Source of the DNA: Chaetoceros tenuissimus
Lineage: Eukaryota > Bacillariophyta > Thalassiosirophyceae > Chaetocerotales > Chaetocerotaceae
DNA: 64,000 nt
Reading direction: 5' to 3'
NCBI GenBank assembly: GCA_021927905.1
Contig: BLLK01000047.1
Coordinates: 3,906,001 to 3,970,000, forward strand
Shown here: in pieces, positions 41,037-52,285 of the stretch
How positions within the stretch are numbered: position 1 is the stretch's first letter
Layout of the letters: the number at the start of each line of letters is the position of its first letter
The notes under the pieces: generated by a model
Databases searched by the model: none
What the model saw: only the letters and a program-made list of their open reading frames with translations
What the model was told of the DNA's origin: nothing
Translations under genes and position numbers: made by a program

Positions 41037-42395
41037 ATGAGAGAACTGCTTTTTCCACAAAAGCTCCACAAAATCCTTGATGACAACCTATTTGAAGAGA
41101 TTATTTCATGGCAGCCTCATGGTAGATCATTCAAAGTTCATCAACAAGGAGACTTTATGAAGAAAGTTTATCCTATTTACTTCAAAAAGACTGTGAAGTA
41201 TCCGTCCTTTCAGCGGCAGCTTAGCTACTATGGCTTCAGACGCCAAGAATTACCAGGACCTGATAAGGGTGGTTACTACCATCCGCACTTCTTGAGAGGT
41301 TGCTTTAGTTTATGTACTCAGCAAGTCTATCGCCATGTCGAAAGAGAGCAAGAAGCCGATGAAAATACACTCCCTTGTTACGACAAGTGTTCAACAAGGG
41401 AGATAGCAGGAGGACTAAAGGTTAAAAGTCCTCTGTACAATAAACAAGGATCGAAAGTTCCTGAGCCAATGTTCTACGAAATGACACCTTTGCCATCCCT
41501 TCCTAATCAGGTAAAAAGCAAAGCAGATAAGGAAGAATTCAATGATACGAGAAGATCTCATCATGATCGTGATTTGCATCCTTTCATGACAATGATGGGT
41601 CCTGATCCCCCTTCCAGTGACTCGTTTCGTTCCGATACAAATGAATACTACCCAAGATATGGACACAAGGAATGGTATTATCCTAGTAATACTGTAGAAC
41701 CCCGTCCTCTCGATGGATGGAAGTATGAGGTCGCTGACTGTTATTATGCTCCTCCATCTCTTTCTTACGATCATGACGGTCGCCAAAACTACCATGATAC
41801 CTCTGTTGATCTATATCATTATCCATACGAACACCAAATCATGATAGAGAATGAAACAACTTCCTCAAGAAATAAAGAGATACGTGACGCTTCACTAGCA
41901 AATGGATATTACTCCAATTATTCTCATGATACTCATTTCGATGATTATGATTATACAAACAGTAATGCCGCAGCACCTGTTCATTCTGCAAAAAGTAGAA
42001 ATATATCAATAGGATATTGTTCGTTCATTCCTGTTCGAGGAGATAAGAAGAGAGAGGACCAAAGCAGTAGTAAAAAGTCAAATGTTGTGTATGTCGAGCC
42101 ACCAAGTCTTCTTCCGGCATCATCAAATTTTGATAATGAGAGCGATCCCATCGAGCCTTCTTCAAGAAGTTTGAATGAAGCTTACTCGACAATGATGGTA
42201 TCAGGAGCAGCAAGAATGTCAGATCCACCCCTCTTGGCTAAAGATGAGTGTAATAGAAAATCAGGAGAAGAAGATGCAGACATCTTTGGTCAGGAAAAAG
42301 CTCTTCTCGATGAGGCTAGACGTTGTATCAATATGGACTCATCTGATGATAGGGATGACCCATTTATGTCATCTTCATTCTCTTTTTCATGGTAA
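41037..42395 (+). CDS. Heat-shock-factor-type transcription factor
   Basis: Single exon, 452 residues from ATG 41037 (a CT-dinucleotide run lies just upstream, 41000-41013). The HSF DNA-binding domain occupies residues ~4-95: F-P-Q-K-L-H-K-I-L, I-S-W-Q-P-H-G-R-S-F-K-V-H, then Y-P-S-F-Q-R-Q-L-S-Y-Y-G-F-R-R, equivalent to the recognition helix N-M-x-S-F-V-R-Q-L-N-x-Y-G-F. The Asn/Met before S-F are replaced. I see no clear hydrophobic heptad (HR-A/B) after the domain, so trimer formation is doubtful. The rest is rich in Tyr, His, Ser and Asp. HSF genes are greatly multiplied in diatoms; target genes are unknown. Confidence 0.88.
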   Translation: MRELLFPQKLHKILDDNLFEEIISWQPHGRSFKVHQQGDFMKKVYPIYFKKTVKYPSFQRQLSYYGFRRQELPGPDKGGYYHPHFLRGCFSLCTQQVYRHVEREQEADENTLPCYDKCSTREIAGGLKVKSPLYNKQGSKVPEPMFYEMTPLPSLPNQVKSKADKEEFNDTRRSHHDRDLHPFMTMMGPDPPSSDSFRSDTNEYYPRYGHKEWYYPSNTVEPRPLDGWKYEVADCYYAPPSLSYDHDGRQNYHDTSVDLYHYPYEHQIMIENETTSSRNKEIRDASLANGYYSNYSHDTHFDDYDYTNSNAAAPVHSAKSRNISIGYCSFIPVRGDKKREDQSSSKKSNVVYVEPPSLLPASSNFDNESDPIEPSSRSLNEAYSTMMVSGAARMSDPPLLAKDECNRKSGEEDADIFGQEKALLDEARRCINMDSSDDRDDPFMSSSFSFSW

Positions 42396-42575
42396 CAATG
42401 ACGAAAAATGTACATAGATTCAAAAAACTATTACTCTAGGATGACTGTAATTTAGTCTTTTGGCAATGAAAATATTACAAGAAGGTATTTTTGTAAAGAT
42501 TCCATTTTTAAGAAGTAGAAGTTAAATATTTGGGTATTTCGTCATTCGTCGTGCAAGAATGTATTGCTTTTTGTT

Positions 42576-42631
42576 GGCACGTCATTGTAGGTAATTTTTC
42601 AGTCCCATCTTCGCTAGAAATGGCCTTGAGC
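42576..42631 (+). promoter_or_regulatory. Two-part motif ahead of the SRPBCC gene
   Basis: GGCACGTCATTGTA (42576-42589) and AATGGCCTTGAGC (42619-42631), the same parts as at 40769-40797 but 29 nt apart. 135 bp from the ATG. Confidence 0.5.
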
Positions 42632-42765
42632 TACGTTTTAGTGAGCATCGCAGATCCAACCCTTTTTCGACCTTCCCTTTTTCTTCAACAAAATCACATC
42701 TTATGTCATAATTGAGGTACGAAGTAGATCACTCCTTATCACTTGAATACTCAATTCAAGCAACT

Positions 42766-43779
42766 ATGATACGCTATATATTATACACGTTTGCTCTCTT
42801 CTGCATAGCAGCAAGCAACGCATCGTCCTTCACAGAGCCGCATGACCATCAAGGCATCGTCTCCCCATTCACCCCCGGAGATCCAAAGATCCCTCTCGAC
42901 TCCAAGGCCCTCTCCATATTGGCACAAGGCAAACCATACCAAACACAGATCCAATCAGGAACAGGAGGAAGAGGACTCGTAGTACAAGATGTAGACGCGC
43001 CAACAGACATTGTATGGGGACGGATCCTAGACTACGACAACTATTCCAACATGGTACCGAAAACAGTCGAGTCCAAAAACTACAATGTAGTACATGTCAA
43101 ATCAAAATCGAAATCAGATCCTCTTGATCAAATCATTTATACAAGAATGAAAGTCGGCTTTCCTGTTCTCAAATTAGAATTTTTCATCAAGCATTTGTAC
43201 TATCCTGAATTGAATAGTTTGACTTGGACATTGGATTACAGTAAAAAGTCTGATTTTAATGATTCATGTGGCTTTTGGTATGTTGTACCTCATCCTGATG
43301 ATAGTCTCAAGACTAGATTGTTTTATTCCGTTGAAGTTGCCTTGTTTGACTGGGTGCCAAAGTTTGTTGTCGATTTCATGTCTACCAAGGCACTAACCGA
43401 TGCTACTGCTTGGGTTAAGAAATTTAGTGAAAAGGAATTTGAAAAACAGGGAGGAAGAGCCAAGTTTGAAATTGCTGTGGTTGATGTTGCTTCTACACAG
43501 ACGAATGTAAAAGATACCAAGGCAAAGAAGGGACTCTTGAAGAAATTGCTATCAGGAGTTACTCTTGGAGCTTATGATATCATTAAAAAGAAGGAAGAAG
43601 AAAAGCTCAAGAAAATTGCTGAAGAAGAAGCTGAAAGGAAACGAGTAGAAGAGGAAGCTCGCTTGAAGGCAGAAGAAGAAGCAAAGAAGAAAATCTTTGT
43701 TTCTTGGACTAGAATAGCAATGGCTTCGTCCATCTTTGTGCTTGGTATATACAATATTCATTTGGGGTTGTCAGGATAG
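42766..43779 (+). CDS. SRPBCC/START-like protein with signal peptide and C-terminal anchor
   Basis: 337 residues from the ATG at 42766; the frame extends upstream, but this ATG starts directly at a signal peptide (I-R-Y-I-L-Y-T-F-A-L-F-C-I-A-A-S). A lipid-binding-like domain follows (~40-250): G-G-R-G-L-V-V-Q-D-V-D-A-P-T-D-I-V-W-x-R-I-L-D-Y-D-N-Y is the opening strand/helix of polyketide-cyclase/START domains, with P-x-L-K-L-E-F and a final helix near A-T-A-W-V-K-K-F. Then comes an E/K/A-rich coiled coil (~275-312) and a last helix (~316-335). Probably in the endomembrane system, carrying or sensing a lipid; ligand unknown. Confidence 0.75.
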   Translation: MIRYILYTFALFCIAASNASSFTEPHDHQGIVSPFTPGDPKIPLDSKALSILAQGKPYQTQIQSGTGGRGLVVQDVDAPTDIVWGRILDYDNYSNMVPKTVESKNYNVVHVKSKSKSDPLDQIIYTRMKVGFPVLKLEFFIKHLYYPELNSLTWTLDYSKKSDFNDSCGFWYVVPHPDDSLKTRLFYSVEVALFDWVPKFVVDFMSTKALTDATAWVKKFSEKEFEKQGGRAKFEIAVVDVASTQTNVKDTKAKKGLLKKLLSGVTLGAYDIIKKKEEEKLKKIAEEEAERKRVEEEARLKAEEEAKKKIFVSWTRIAMASSIFVLGIYNIHLGLSG

Positions 43780-43901
43780 AATCATACATGCAATAAAATA
43801 GAGAATAACATTGTTTTGGCAAGTGCATATCTAGTGGAAAGTGACATGTGTATTGCTCTCTACATCACACACATATTCTTTTTTATCGTTTATCATAAGG
43901 T

Positions 43902-46900
43902 TTATTTAAAATTGATAAGAAAATTCCTTTGGCTCTTGCTGGCGCTTCGAAGCAAATGTCTACGGTGCCCTGAAGCACGCAGATTCGGTTGTACTGTATC
44001 TTGCTCTTCGATCTTTCCCCAAACATCAAGTTGCCATCTCTTCTTGAGACTCATACTTGATAGCAAATGTTCTACGGAGATTTTGGACATGTGACCGTGA
44101 GAACGAAGCAACTTGATGACAGTCTTGCGGCAAGCATTGGCCATAGAAGCATTACCACAAATCATGACATGAGTATTTTTGCATAACAACAATTCAACTA
44201 CTCTTTCTGCATTGTCTTCCAACAAGTCTTGCACATATGTCTTGGGCTCATCACTTTCACGACTGTAGGCAATATGTGAAGTAATGACTCCCTCCTTGTC
44301 CCACCTCTCAATCTTATCCTTGTACAAGAACTCACCCTTTGTTCTACAACCAAAGAAGAAATGCCACTTTGCATACTGTGAATATGACGCAAATTCAGCT
44401 GCTCTTTCTTCCATGAATGCCATGAATGGAGCTATTCCTGTTCCTCCTCCAATCAGAACTACTGGAAACGTTGGATCACTTGGGCATCGGAAAGAACTCT
44501 TCACTACTCTTGCATCAAAGGCAGTACCAGGTGAAAAACTGCGGAGGTAGCTAGAGCAAGTTCCTTTCTCGATTTTGCCATCACTTGTTTCTCGTTGGTA
44601 TAGTCCTACAGTGATTGATAGTGCCTGAGGAGACAGTAGATCTGAGCTAGATATGGAATAAAATCTATCCTTCATTGTTGGCATGAGGACTAATACATCT
44701 GCGATACCAATGACTGGCTTTTGACGCTTTGACTTGATTGTATGGATAGGTTTGCACAAGAGATCCTTGTATACCTCGAAAAAGTCAACAATGGTAGGAT
44801 ATTTATCCTTGAATGTTTGCACTGTCTCATCGCTACCCTTTGCTGTCGCATTTTTACCTATCAAAAGATCAGAGTCTTCTTCGAATCTATGCAAGAGAGG
44901 ATCTATGGAAGGATCAACAAAACTTGCTTGCATTGCTTCGTCAAGCTTAGCATCTACCATTGTCAGCAAGTCAATAATATATGTCGAAGTATTGAAAGAA
45001 AAATCTAACGAACGTTGAAGAGCCAGACGGAGAGTATTATTGGTCAATGCCTTTGACTGAATTTCACTGGTCTCGCCATTCTCTTTTGAAAGAACAGAAA
45101 ACCTCTGTTCAATCAACCAAAACAGACTCGGAGAGTTGCAGTCATACTTCTTTGCCTTTTCAGAGTATGTGGCTGCTGCACTTTTCGAGTCGAACTTAGA
45201 TTTGAGTGGATTACATTTCTCAACTACCTCAGTTAGTTCAAGCTCAAAGCATTTACAAAATCGAATTACTTTGGCCATCGAGTTTAATGGCGACACTGCA
45301 AGATGGTCCCCACTTGTGTAATTCAGTCTCCCATTACATTCCATCTCAATGTGCCTTACTGATGGAACGAGTTTTGTAACATCATTTTCTTGTTCGGAGG
45401 TACGACACAACTCAATATTCTTCGTGCACTTCATGTTATCTAGAGAAAATTTGACAGAATTGGAACCATCTGGAAGCCATGCAATTGAGTATTTCAAGGG
45501 AGAAGTAGATACTCCTTCTTCTTGATTCATAGTCTTGATTTCATTCACAAGTCTCTCAGGTAAGACTTGATTAGAAACATTGGTTGACCATTCAAGAATT
45601 GCTTCTTGATTGCCTCTAGCGCTATCAACCTTTACTATCTCACACATTGATTGAGCACCTACATCCATCATTTTATACCTAAGGTCTTGTCCAGCTTTAC
45701 AGAAGTCAGGATAGAGACTCGATCCTAGAGCTAAGACCGCAAACTGCAGTCCTGTAAAGTCAAAATCGTGAACCTTCTCAAAGAACTCAACTGCATTGGA
45801 TGGAGGAGAGCCTTGTCCAAACGTGGAACAGAGTATGAGCATATACTCAAAGGAAGCACGGGTGTCGCGATCCATGGAGAGTAGTTCGTTCAGTGTGCAG
45901 ACAGTGGGAGAACAAAGCTTCAATCGCTTTGACAAGGATGAAGCACATTGTTCAGCAGTGCCAGTCTCTGAACCATATGCAATGAGTACTTTCGGTACTT
46001 CAACCCTCCTGTTCCGAGTGATGATGAGCTGACTTTGACTTTGTTCTTTCATTAGAGTATTTCTTTTCTTTTGGAAACCCTCTAAGCTAATAAGTTCAGA
46101 TGGGTCACAGCAATAATCATACTGAGGGCACTTCTTGAAGTCTCTCATCTCGAGATGCCAGGTAGGATTCGTACTTCCCAGCAGACCGCCTATCCAGCTC
46201 CACTGAGCCGGACATTCTCGGCCACTTTCTCTTTCTCTCTTGCAATGTGCGAGGAAAGACTCCCCAACACCGACAGGATCTACTACAGTGAATTTTTCCT
46301 TCTCGAAAGAATGTAGAACAGCAGTCTCCAACTCTGCAGAAACCTTTACCTTCACAAGTTTGTCTTCAAGACTAATCCCAAAGATAGGTGCAAGTAGCTT
46401 TGTCACATCATAACGCTCAATAAGATTTCTAACTACCTCGGTTGATAAAAACCATCCATTGAACGGCGAACAAGGATATTTGATACCACCCAAGTTCATC
46501 ATGAAGTTTGTAATAGCAGGGACTGCAGCCCATTTGAGTCCGAGATCTTTCAGTGACGGAAAGTCTGGATGCTCAATCTTAATCTCGTGCACGACTTCCT
46601 TCGGTAATTCATACACAAATGGATGCTCATTGTTCGGAAACTTGAGAACAAGTGGTAACACATCAAATGCGCTTTTCTTCTTTGGAGGCATCCACAACTC
46701 TCTTTCAATTAGCAGTTCTGTGATGTTCACATTAGCTGGATCGCCAAGAATTTGGCCAGTACTTTCATTGATATAGCCAGCATACCGAACAAACTGGGAG
46801 CTCCAAAAACGCATACCAAAGATTTCACTGGACGATTGGGGTCTGAATACAGTCATCACAGATTGTATGTTCGTACCACCAGTAGCAATCTTGAGATGCT

Positions 46901-49034
46901 CTACGCATTCATCAAAGACCTTGCGAGGATTATCACTGACGTGTCTACAATCTCGCACTTGCAAAGTATTCCATGAGATACGACCGACACATTTACTACT
47001 GTTTCTCCAAGCCAATCTTGCACCGATCTCAAGCTCTTCAGGTGTATGAGTATACGTCCCTGTTGCAGAGATCTCAGTTCTCACAGCGAAAAGGCGTTTT
47101 CTTTTAGATTCATGAGTCCAATTCAGCTCAGTTGCAATTTCATCTATGAAACGTTCAGCATCTTTTTGGAGTTTATACTTTGCTTTGATTGGGTACAGTA
47201 TGCCAACCTTGAGGCATTCTTTCCATAGGTACGAAAAGGATTCAGTCAAAATGTCATTTGAATCCAAAAGAGCAATAGATGCAACACTGACAACCTCCTT
47301 TCCTAGCAGCAATAATGCTTCGGCTGTCAGATCCAGATCATTCCATTTCGTACTGAATCTATTGAAAGTCTTTCGGATCTCAGATGATGGATTACTAATG
47401 TCTATAGGAGATTTGGTCATCAATAAAATCCTGCAAAGTAAATGATTAGCGGTAGCACATTAGATATGATGATGAAACATGTTTGCACGTTTTACTTACA
47501 CTTCAAAGATATAGTATGACACTTCTTCAATATCAACATCGGAGAAATGGTCTTCAATATCTTGAATCTTTGCAAAGAGCTTACTGAATGCGGAAGTAAC
47601 AACAACCCTGATCTTATCTTCGATACCATCGTCTTCTATGGAAATTAAATCACGAAGATCTTTAAAGTCTTGCTTTTCAATATGCATGGATGTACGTCCA
47701 AAGGATTCAATCAATGGCAAAACAACCATTCCAGATATGAATTTTGCATGAGCTCCCATTGCATTTATATCCTCTTTTTCGTGATCAAGTGAGTATGGAT
47801 TCTGATTCTTCATCGCCCAAAGGAAGGCATCACAAAGTAGAAGCCAATGCTCTGGCTTCGCTCCATAGCTGGAAAGAGTCTCGCAGAAGCCTTGGATGGT
47901 TGTGCATTCATTTTCATGAATAAATAGGTCCGAAACTTCATTATCTTCGTCTTTGGAACCATTTATCTCTCGGTATGCTTCACGTTGCACATACTGAGCA
48001 TGAGGACAAAGACTCCTTACTGCCATATCAAGCATAGAAACTAGAATGAGACCAATGTCTGACACTCTTTGTCCAAAGTGTAGCGCTAACGAATCCAAGT
48101 TATTTTCTACCAGCCTTAAAGCTTCTTTTTCCAGCTTTCTTGTGCTTGAGACACCATTATTTTCTGTCTCAAAAATGTTTTGAACCCAGAATTGCTGCTC
48201 AAAGTCATTTTTTCTCTCTTCATTTTTAGCAGAAATATCTGTAGCGGCAACGAGGATTCTCCATCGTCCAACGAGAGCCTCTGCAAATTTCGATCGAAAG
48301 GCTAATACCTTGTTCCATGATTCCATGAGAAGTACAACATCTTTCTTACCTTCAAGAAGTACTTGAGTTACGGGCTGTCTCATGTTCAAGTTGTACTCTT
48401 CAAAGTCAACATTCCAAGTTGATTTGAGTGTAACCTTTGCATCATGAAGCAAAAGGAGATGCGGGGACTCGGTAGACGCAATAGAGGAATCATCCAATGA
48501 ATGATCCGATGCTTGGATAAAAGGGATAGAGTGAACCGAATTATCAATACTTGATCTACGTGACGAGTCCATACTTGCATATCTCTTCTTCTTGATGTAC
48601 TTTTGAAAAGTTTTTGAATATTCATTGATATTTCTGGTGGAATGGGAATGCATAGAGTCATCTATATTTTTCTTTTTCATTTCAAGTTGTACCCTTTTGT
48701 CATAAGGATCATCGTTTTTTGTATTTGTAGTTTTTCTAGAGTTGATGTTGTTTGGAACGCTGGTGGAAGAATGTGACGAAGAGGACAATGATTGACGGGC
48801 ATCTAGGCGATTCTTATTACGAGCAGTTTTTTTACCACCAGAGGAAATAGATGTGAGACGTACATTTGCTTTGAATCTATCAAGAAAAGACGCAGAGGAA
48901 GACACAGAGCATGCATCAGAATCATCTGGTACATCAATGCCGATCTCCCCTCTTTTACTGTCGGTCATGAATCCAGCCCTTTTATTGCTGCTATTGTCTA
49001 CTCTTGTTCTCAGTACAGATACATTCGGGGCCAT
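43902..49034 (-). CDS. NOS: Globin-nitric oxide synthase fusion
   Basis: Exons 49034-47500 and 47430-43902, joined by a 69-nt intron (GTAAGT...TTGCAG, phase 2) to a 1687-residue protein. Residues 1-190 are Ser/Lys-rich. Residues ~230-447 look like a globin: L-L-M-E-S-W helix A start, and S-Y-G-A-K-P-E-H-W...A-F-L-W for helices F-G. The usual proximal His position (three before Tyr390) appears to be Leu. The NOS oxygenase follows: heme Cys659 in W-R-N-S-S-K-C-V-G-R, substrate Glu843 in F-N-G-W-F-L-S-T-E, and the pterin-side C-P-A-Q-W-S-W. After a ~40-residue basic linker comes an FMN flavodoxin domain (Y-G-S-E-T-G-T-A-E) without the autoinhibitory insert of nNOS/eNOS, then FAD (R-F-Y-S-I-S-S-S) and NADPH (G-G-G-T-G-I-A-P-F) parts. 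It should make NO and citrulline from arginine with its own reductase. No Cys-x4-Cys zinc site was seen. Confidence 0.92.
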
Positions 49035-50172
49035 TTTGTATTTTGTGTCTTGGACGGTCTGGTTTTGAAAAACAGGTTCAGGTTGACGATGTACTCAATC
49101 TATGCTAAACTTTTTAGGTAGTTACAAAAAGCAAGAGCGAGATTGAGAAAGTTTTGCTAGTACAAAATGATAATGAAATAGTGGTGATGATTTAATGGTG
49201 ACTTACCGACTTATGTTGTAGCTATGATGTGAGTGTGTTATTAAGGGAGAAAGATCGAATGTTATGCAACTTGGCAGCCGGAGTTTGAGTACAACAGAAG
49301 TATGAATGAATGAATCAACAATCAAAAAGCCAAATAGATAGGAAATAGAGCGGTGAAGGAACAACCTATACCTTGTCAGCTATGATTAGAATTTGTGCAC
49401 GAGAACTGAAGGGATCAACTAGTAGAAGAAGTCTAGCTTCCAAAATACGAGTAAGATGAATCAGTGTTTGTGGAACACTACTTTTCAGGTTTCCCGAAAT
49501 GCAAATGTCTCCTTCGGCCGGATTATTTTTATTTCACCGTGTTTGCATCATGCTATACCAGGTTTTCAGTAGGTTGTAGCTTGTACGTGGGGAATCGTAA
49601 CAAAATCAAGGATAATGTAACACGATTCATGACGTATATATTACGTAGTAAGCTTACAGTGGTACGTCAGAAATGCCAGCTGCAAGTACAAGTAGATGTT
49701 GCTGTTGCTCCAGTCAGAGAAACTTTTGAAATTTTCCAAACAAATCAATTATTTGAATTTGTAATTCTCTTTATTGCTTGCTTCGATCGAAGAGCAATAC
49801 TCAATGAGCATCCCAAGAGCGATTACGGGATTGTCGTAGCGAACCACTTTCAGTCTTCGTATGAATTTTCTATGCTTTCTTATTGTCTTGATGAATGACA
49901 AAAGCATTACCTCTGACATACTCGTGTATTTTCCTATTTCATCTTAATCCGATCGAAAGTGGCATGAAAGATGGAAAAATGTAAATGCAAACGAATAATA
50001 TCATACACAGAAATGGTAGGAGTGTCAATCTAGATAATAAAACATTAAGTGATATGGCAAAGATAAAATAGATTTTCAATTTAGCGGATTCTTATGTACT
50101 TATTTTTTTGGTTTTAAAGGGTAGATTTTTCATATATGCAACATGTAGTAATACAAATTTCCAAGATTATCC
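49035..50172. other. Long upstream region of the NOS gene
   Basis: 1.1 kb without a supported gene (a 144-codon plus-strand frame at 49464-49898 opens with GTG and shows nothing). It contains the CRE pair listed separately, and the 3' region of the repeat-protein gene. Confidence 0.5.
49630..49669. promoter_or_regulatory. Inverted pair of CRE-like sites
   Basis: TGACGT at 49630-49635 and ACGTCA at 49664-49669. Pairs of such bZIP sites in opposite orientation control CO2/cAMP- and light-regulated genes in diatoms. Here they are about 600 bp upstream of the NOS start; control of NOS is inference. Confidence 0.4.
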
Positions 50173-52285
50173 TTAGAAAAGGCCAGCATCGTTTTCTTCT
50201 CCATCCAATCCATACAACTGAACAGCGGATGCAGACTTGCGGACACCAGTGGTTTTGCCCAAGTGAGTCTCCACAGTTTTGATTGCAGGCTGATGTTTGA
50301 AAGAAGAAGCTCTGACAGATGAGCCCTGTTTTGGTTTCTCCTCCTTCTTGGTTGAGGTGGTTGCACTTTGAACTGGTGCAGAAGGACGATCGAAGTAGCA
50401 GCGAGCGCATGCAGTTGGGTCTGAAGTAACAACTGGAAGCTCAGTATGCATATAGTCCACTGCAAGTTGTTTAAGAGCAGCGGCATCAGCCAAAATACGT
50501 GCACGCTCTTCAGCTTCTTCGACTGACTCTTGCTCAACAGCAGATGCACGGTCGAAGTAAGAACGAGCACATGCAATGGCATCATTAGATACAACTGGAA
50601 GCTCAGGATGCATATAGTCCACTGCAAGTTGTTTAAGTGCTGCAGCATCAGCGAGAGCCATTGCACGCTCTTCTGCATCCTCAACAGTCTCTTGCTCTGG
50701 AGCAGATGGACGAGTGAAATAATTACGTCCAAACGCAGTTGCATCAGTGGTAGTAACAGGCAACTCTGGATGCATATAATCAACTGCAAGTTTCTTCAAT
50801 GCAGCTGCATCAGCAAGAACTCTAGCACGTTCTTCAGCCTCTTCAAAGGATTCTTGTTCTGGAGCAGATGGACGATCAAAGAAGCATCTTGGTTCAGTTG
50901 ATCCAATGGTGTAAAATTCTCCACTCTCAAGAGATACTTTGTTGACGACTGGAAGTTCAGGATGCATGTAGTCAATAGCCAATTCTTTAAGCTGTTTCGC
51001 ATCAGCAAGGATACGTGCACGTTCCTCAGCCTCTTCAAGGGATTCTTGTTCTGGTGCCGAGGCACGGTTAAAGTAGTTCCGTCCAAATACAGTTGGATCA
51101 GAAGTAGTAACAGGCAATTCTGGATGCATGTAGTCCACTGCAAGCTTCTTAAGTGCAGCAGCATCAGCCAAAATACGAGCCCGTTCTTCTGCTTCCTCCG
51201 TAGATTCTTGTTCAGGAGCAGATGGACGATCAAAGTAGCAACGAGCACAAGCTGTAGAATCATTGGACACGACTGGAAGCTCAGGATGAAGATATTCAAT
51301 AGCAGCCTGCTTAAGTGCTGCAGCATCAGCTAGAGCCATTGCACGCTCTTCTGCTTCTTCCATAGATTCTTGTTCAGGAGCAGAGTATCTATCAAAGTAG
51401 CAGCGAGCACATGCTGTAGGATCATTGGACACGACTGGAAGCTCAGGATGCATGTAATCAACAGCAAGCTGCTTGAGCTGCTTCGCCTCTTCCAAAATTC
51501 TAGCCTGCTCTTCAGCCTCTTCAAGTGACTCTTGGTCAGGTGCAGATGCTCTTTCAAAGAAGCAACGAGTAGCAGCAGCTGCAACAAGAGCAAGTTGTGC
51601 AGCTGGGATTCCAACCTCAGGATGAGCAAAGTCAGTTGCAAGCTTCTTCAACGCAGCTGCATCTTCAAGGATATGTGCACGCTCCTCAGCCTCTTCAAAA
51701 GACTCTTGCTCTGGAGCAGATGCACGGTCGAAGTAGCAACGAGCACATGCAGTTGAATCATTGGTTACAACTGGAAGCTCAGGATGCAAGTAATCAATAG
51801 CAACTTGCTTAAGGGCTGCAGCGTCAGCAAGAATCTGTGCACGCTCTTCTGCTTCCTCAACAGTCTCTTGCTCTGGAGCAGATGGACGATCAAAGTAACA
51901 GCGAGCACATGCAGTTGGCTCAGACTCAACTGGAAGCTCAGGATGTGCGAACATGACTGCGAGCTTTTTAAGCTGCTTCGCATCTTCCAAAATTCTTAGA
52001 CGTTCCAAGAATTCTATAAAAAACACATGTGTTGGTGACATGAATCAATCAAAGGCCAAGAATATAAAGAGAAAAGACATGATGCTTACCTTCGTCATCT
52101 TCTTCCTCCTCTTCATCATCAGTTTCGGAGTCGGTATCAGAGTCGCTGGAGTAATACTCCTCCTCCTCTTCTTGTTCTGACACACGTTTGGAGTCAACAA
52201 CATTTTCCACGTTCAGTCCTCTTTCATTTTCCACCATCTCATCTGGCTGTTGTACTTTTGCTGAAGAGGACGCTTGGTTTCCCAT
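50173..52285 (-). CDS. Protein of ten ~54-residue repeats, probably myristoylated
   Basis: Exons 52285-52090 and 52013-50173 (76-nt intron, GTAAGC...TTATAG, phase 1), 678 residues. M-G-N-Q-A-S-S predicts N-myristoylation. Residues ~38-66 are a Glu/Asp/Ser run. Then come ten tandem repeats: a helix E-E-R-A-R-I-L-A-D-A-A-A-L-K-x-L-A, the fixed phrase D-Y-M-H-P-E-L-P-V, a variable T-A-C-A-R-C-Y-F or T-A-F-G-R-N-Y-F, and a linker R-x-S-A-P-E-Q-E-S-x-E-E-A. Repeats 3 and 7 carry short insertions. The tail is Lys/Ser-rich and ends D-G-E-E-N-D-A-G-L-F. I do not recognise the repeat from any described family. The uniform codon use between repeats hints at high expression or recent homogenisation. Role unknown. 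Confidence 0.85.

Noticed and set aside
49464-49898. 144-codon plus-strand frame upstream of NOS
   Set aside because: No ATG at its start, no recognisable feature, and it spans likely promoter sequence.
50530-51999. Several open frames on the plus strand and in the other minus frame across the repeat-protein gene
   Set aside because: Shadows produced by the regular codon pattern of the ten repeats.
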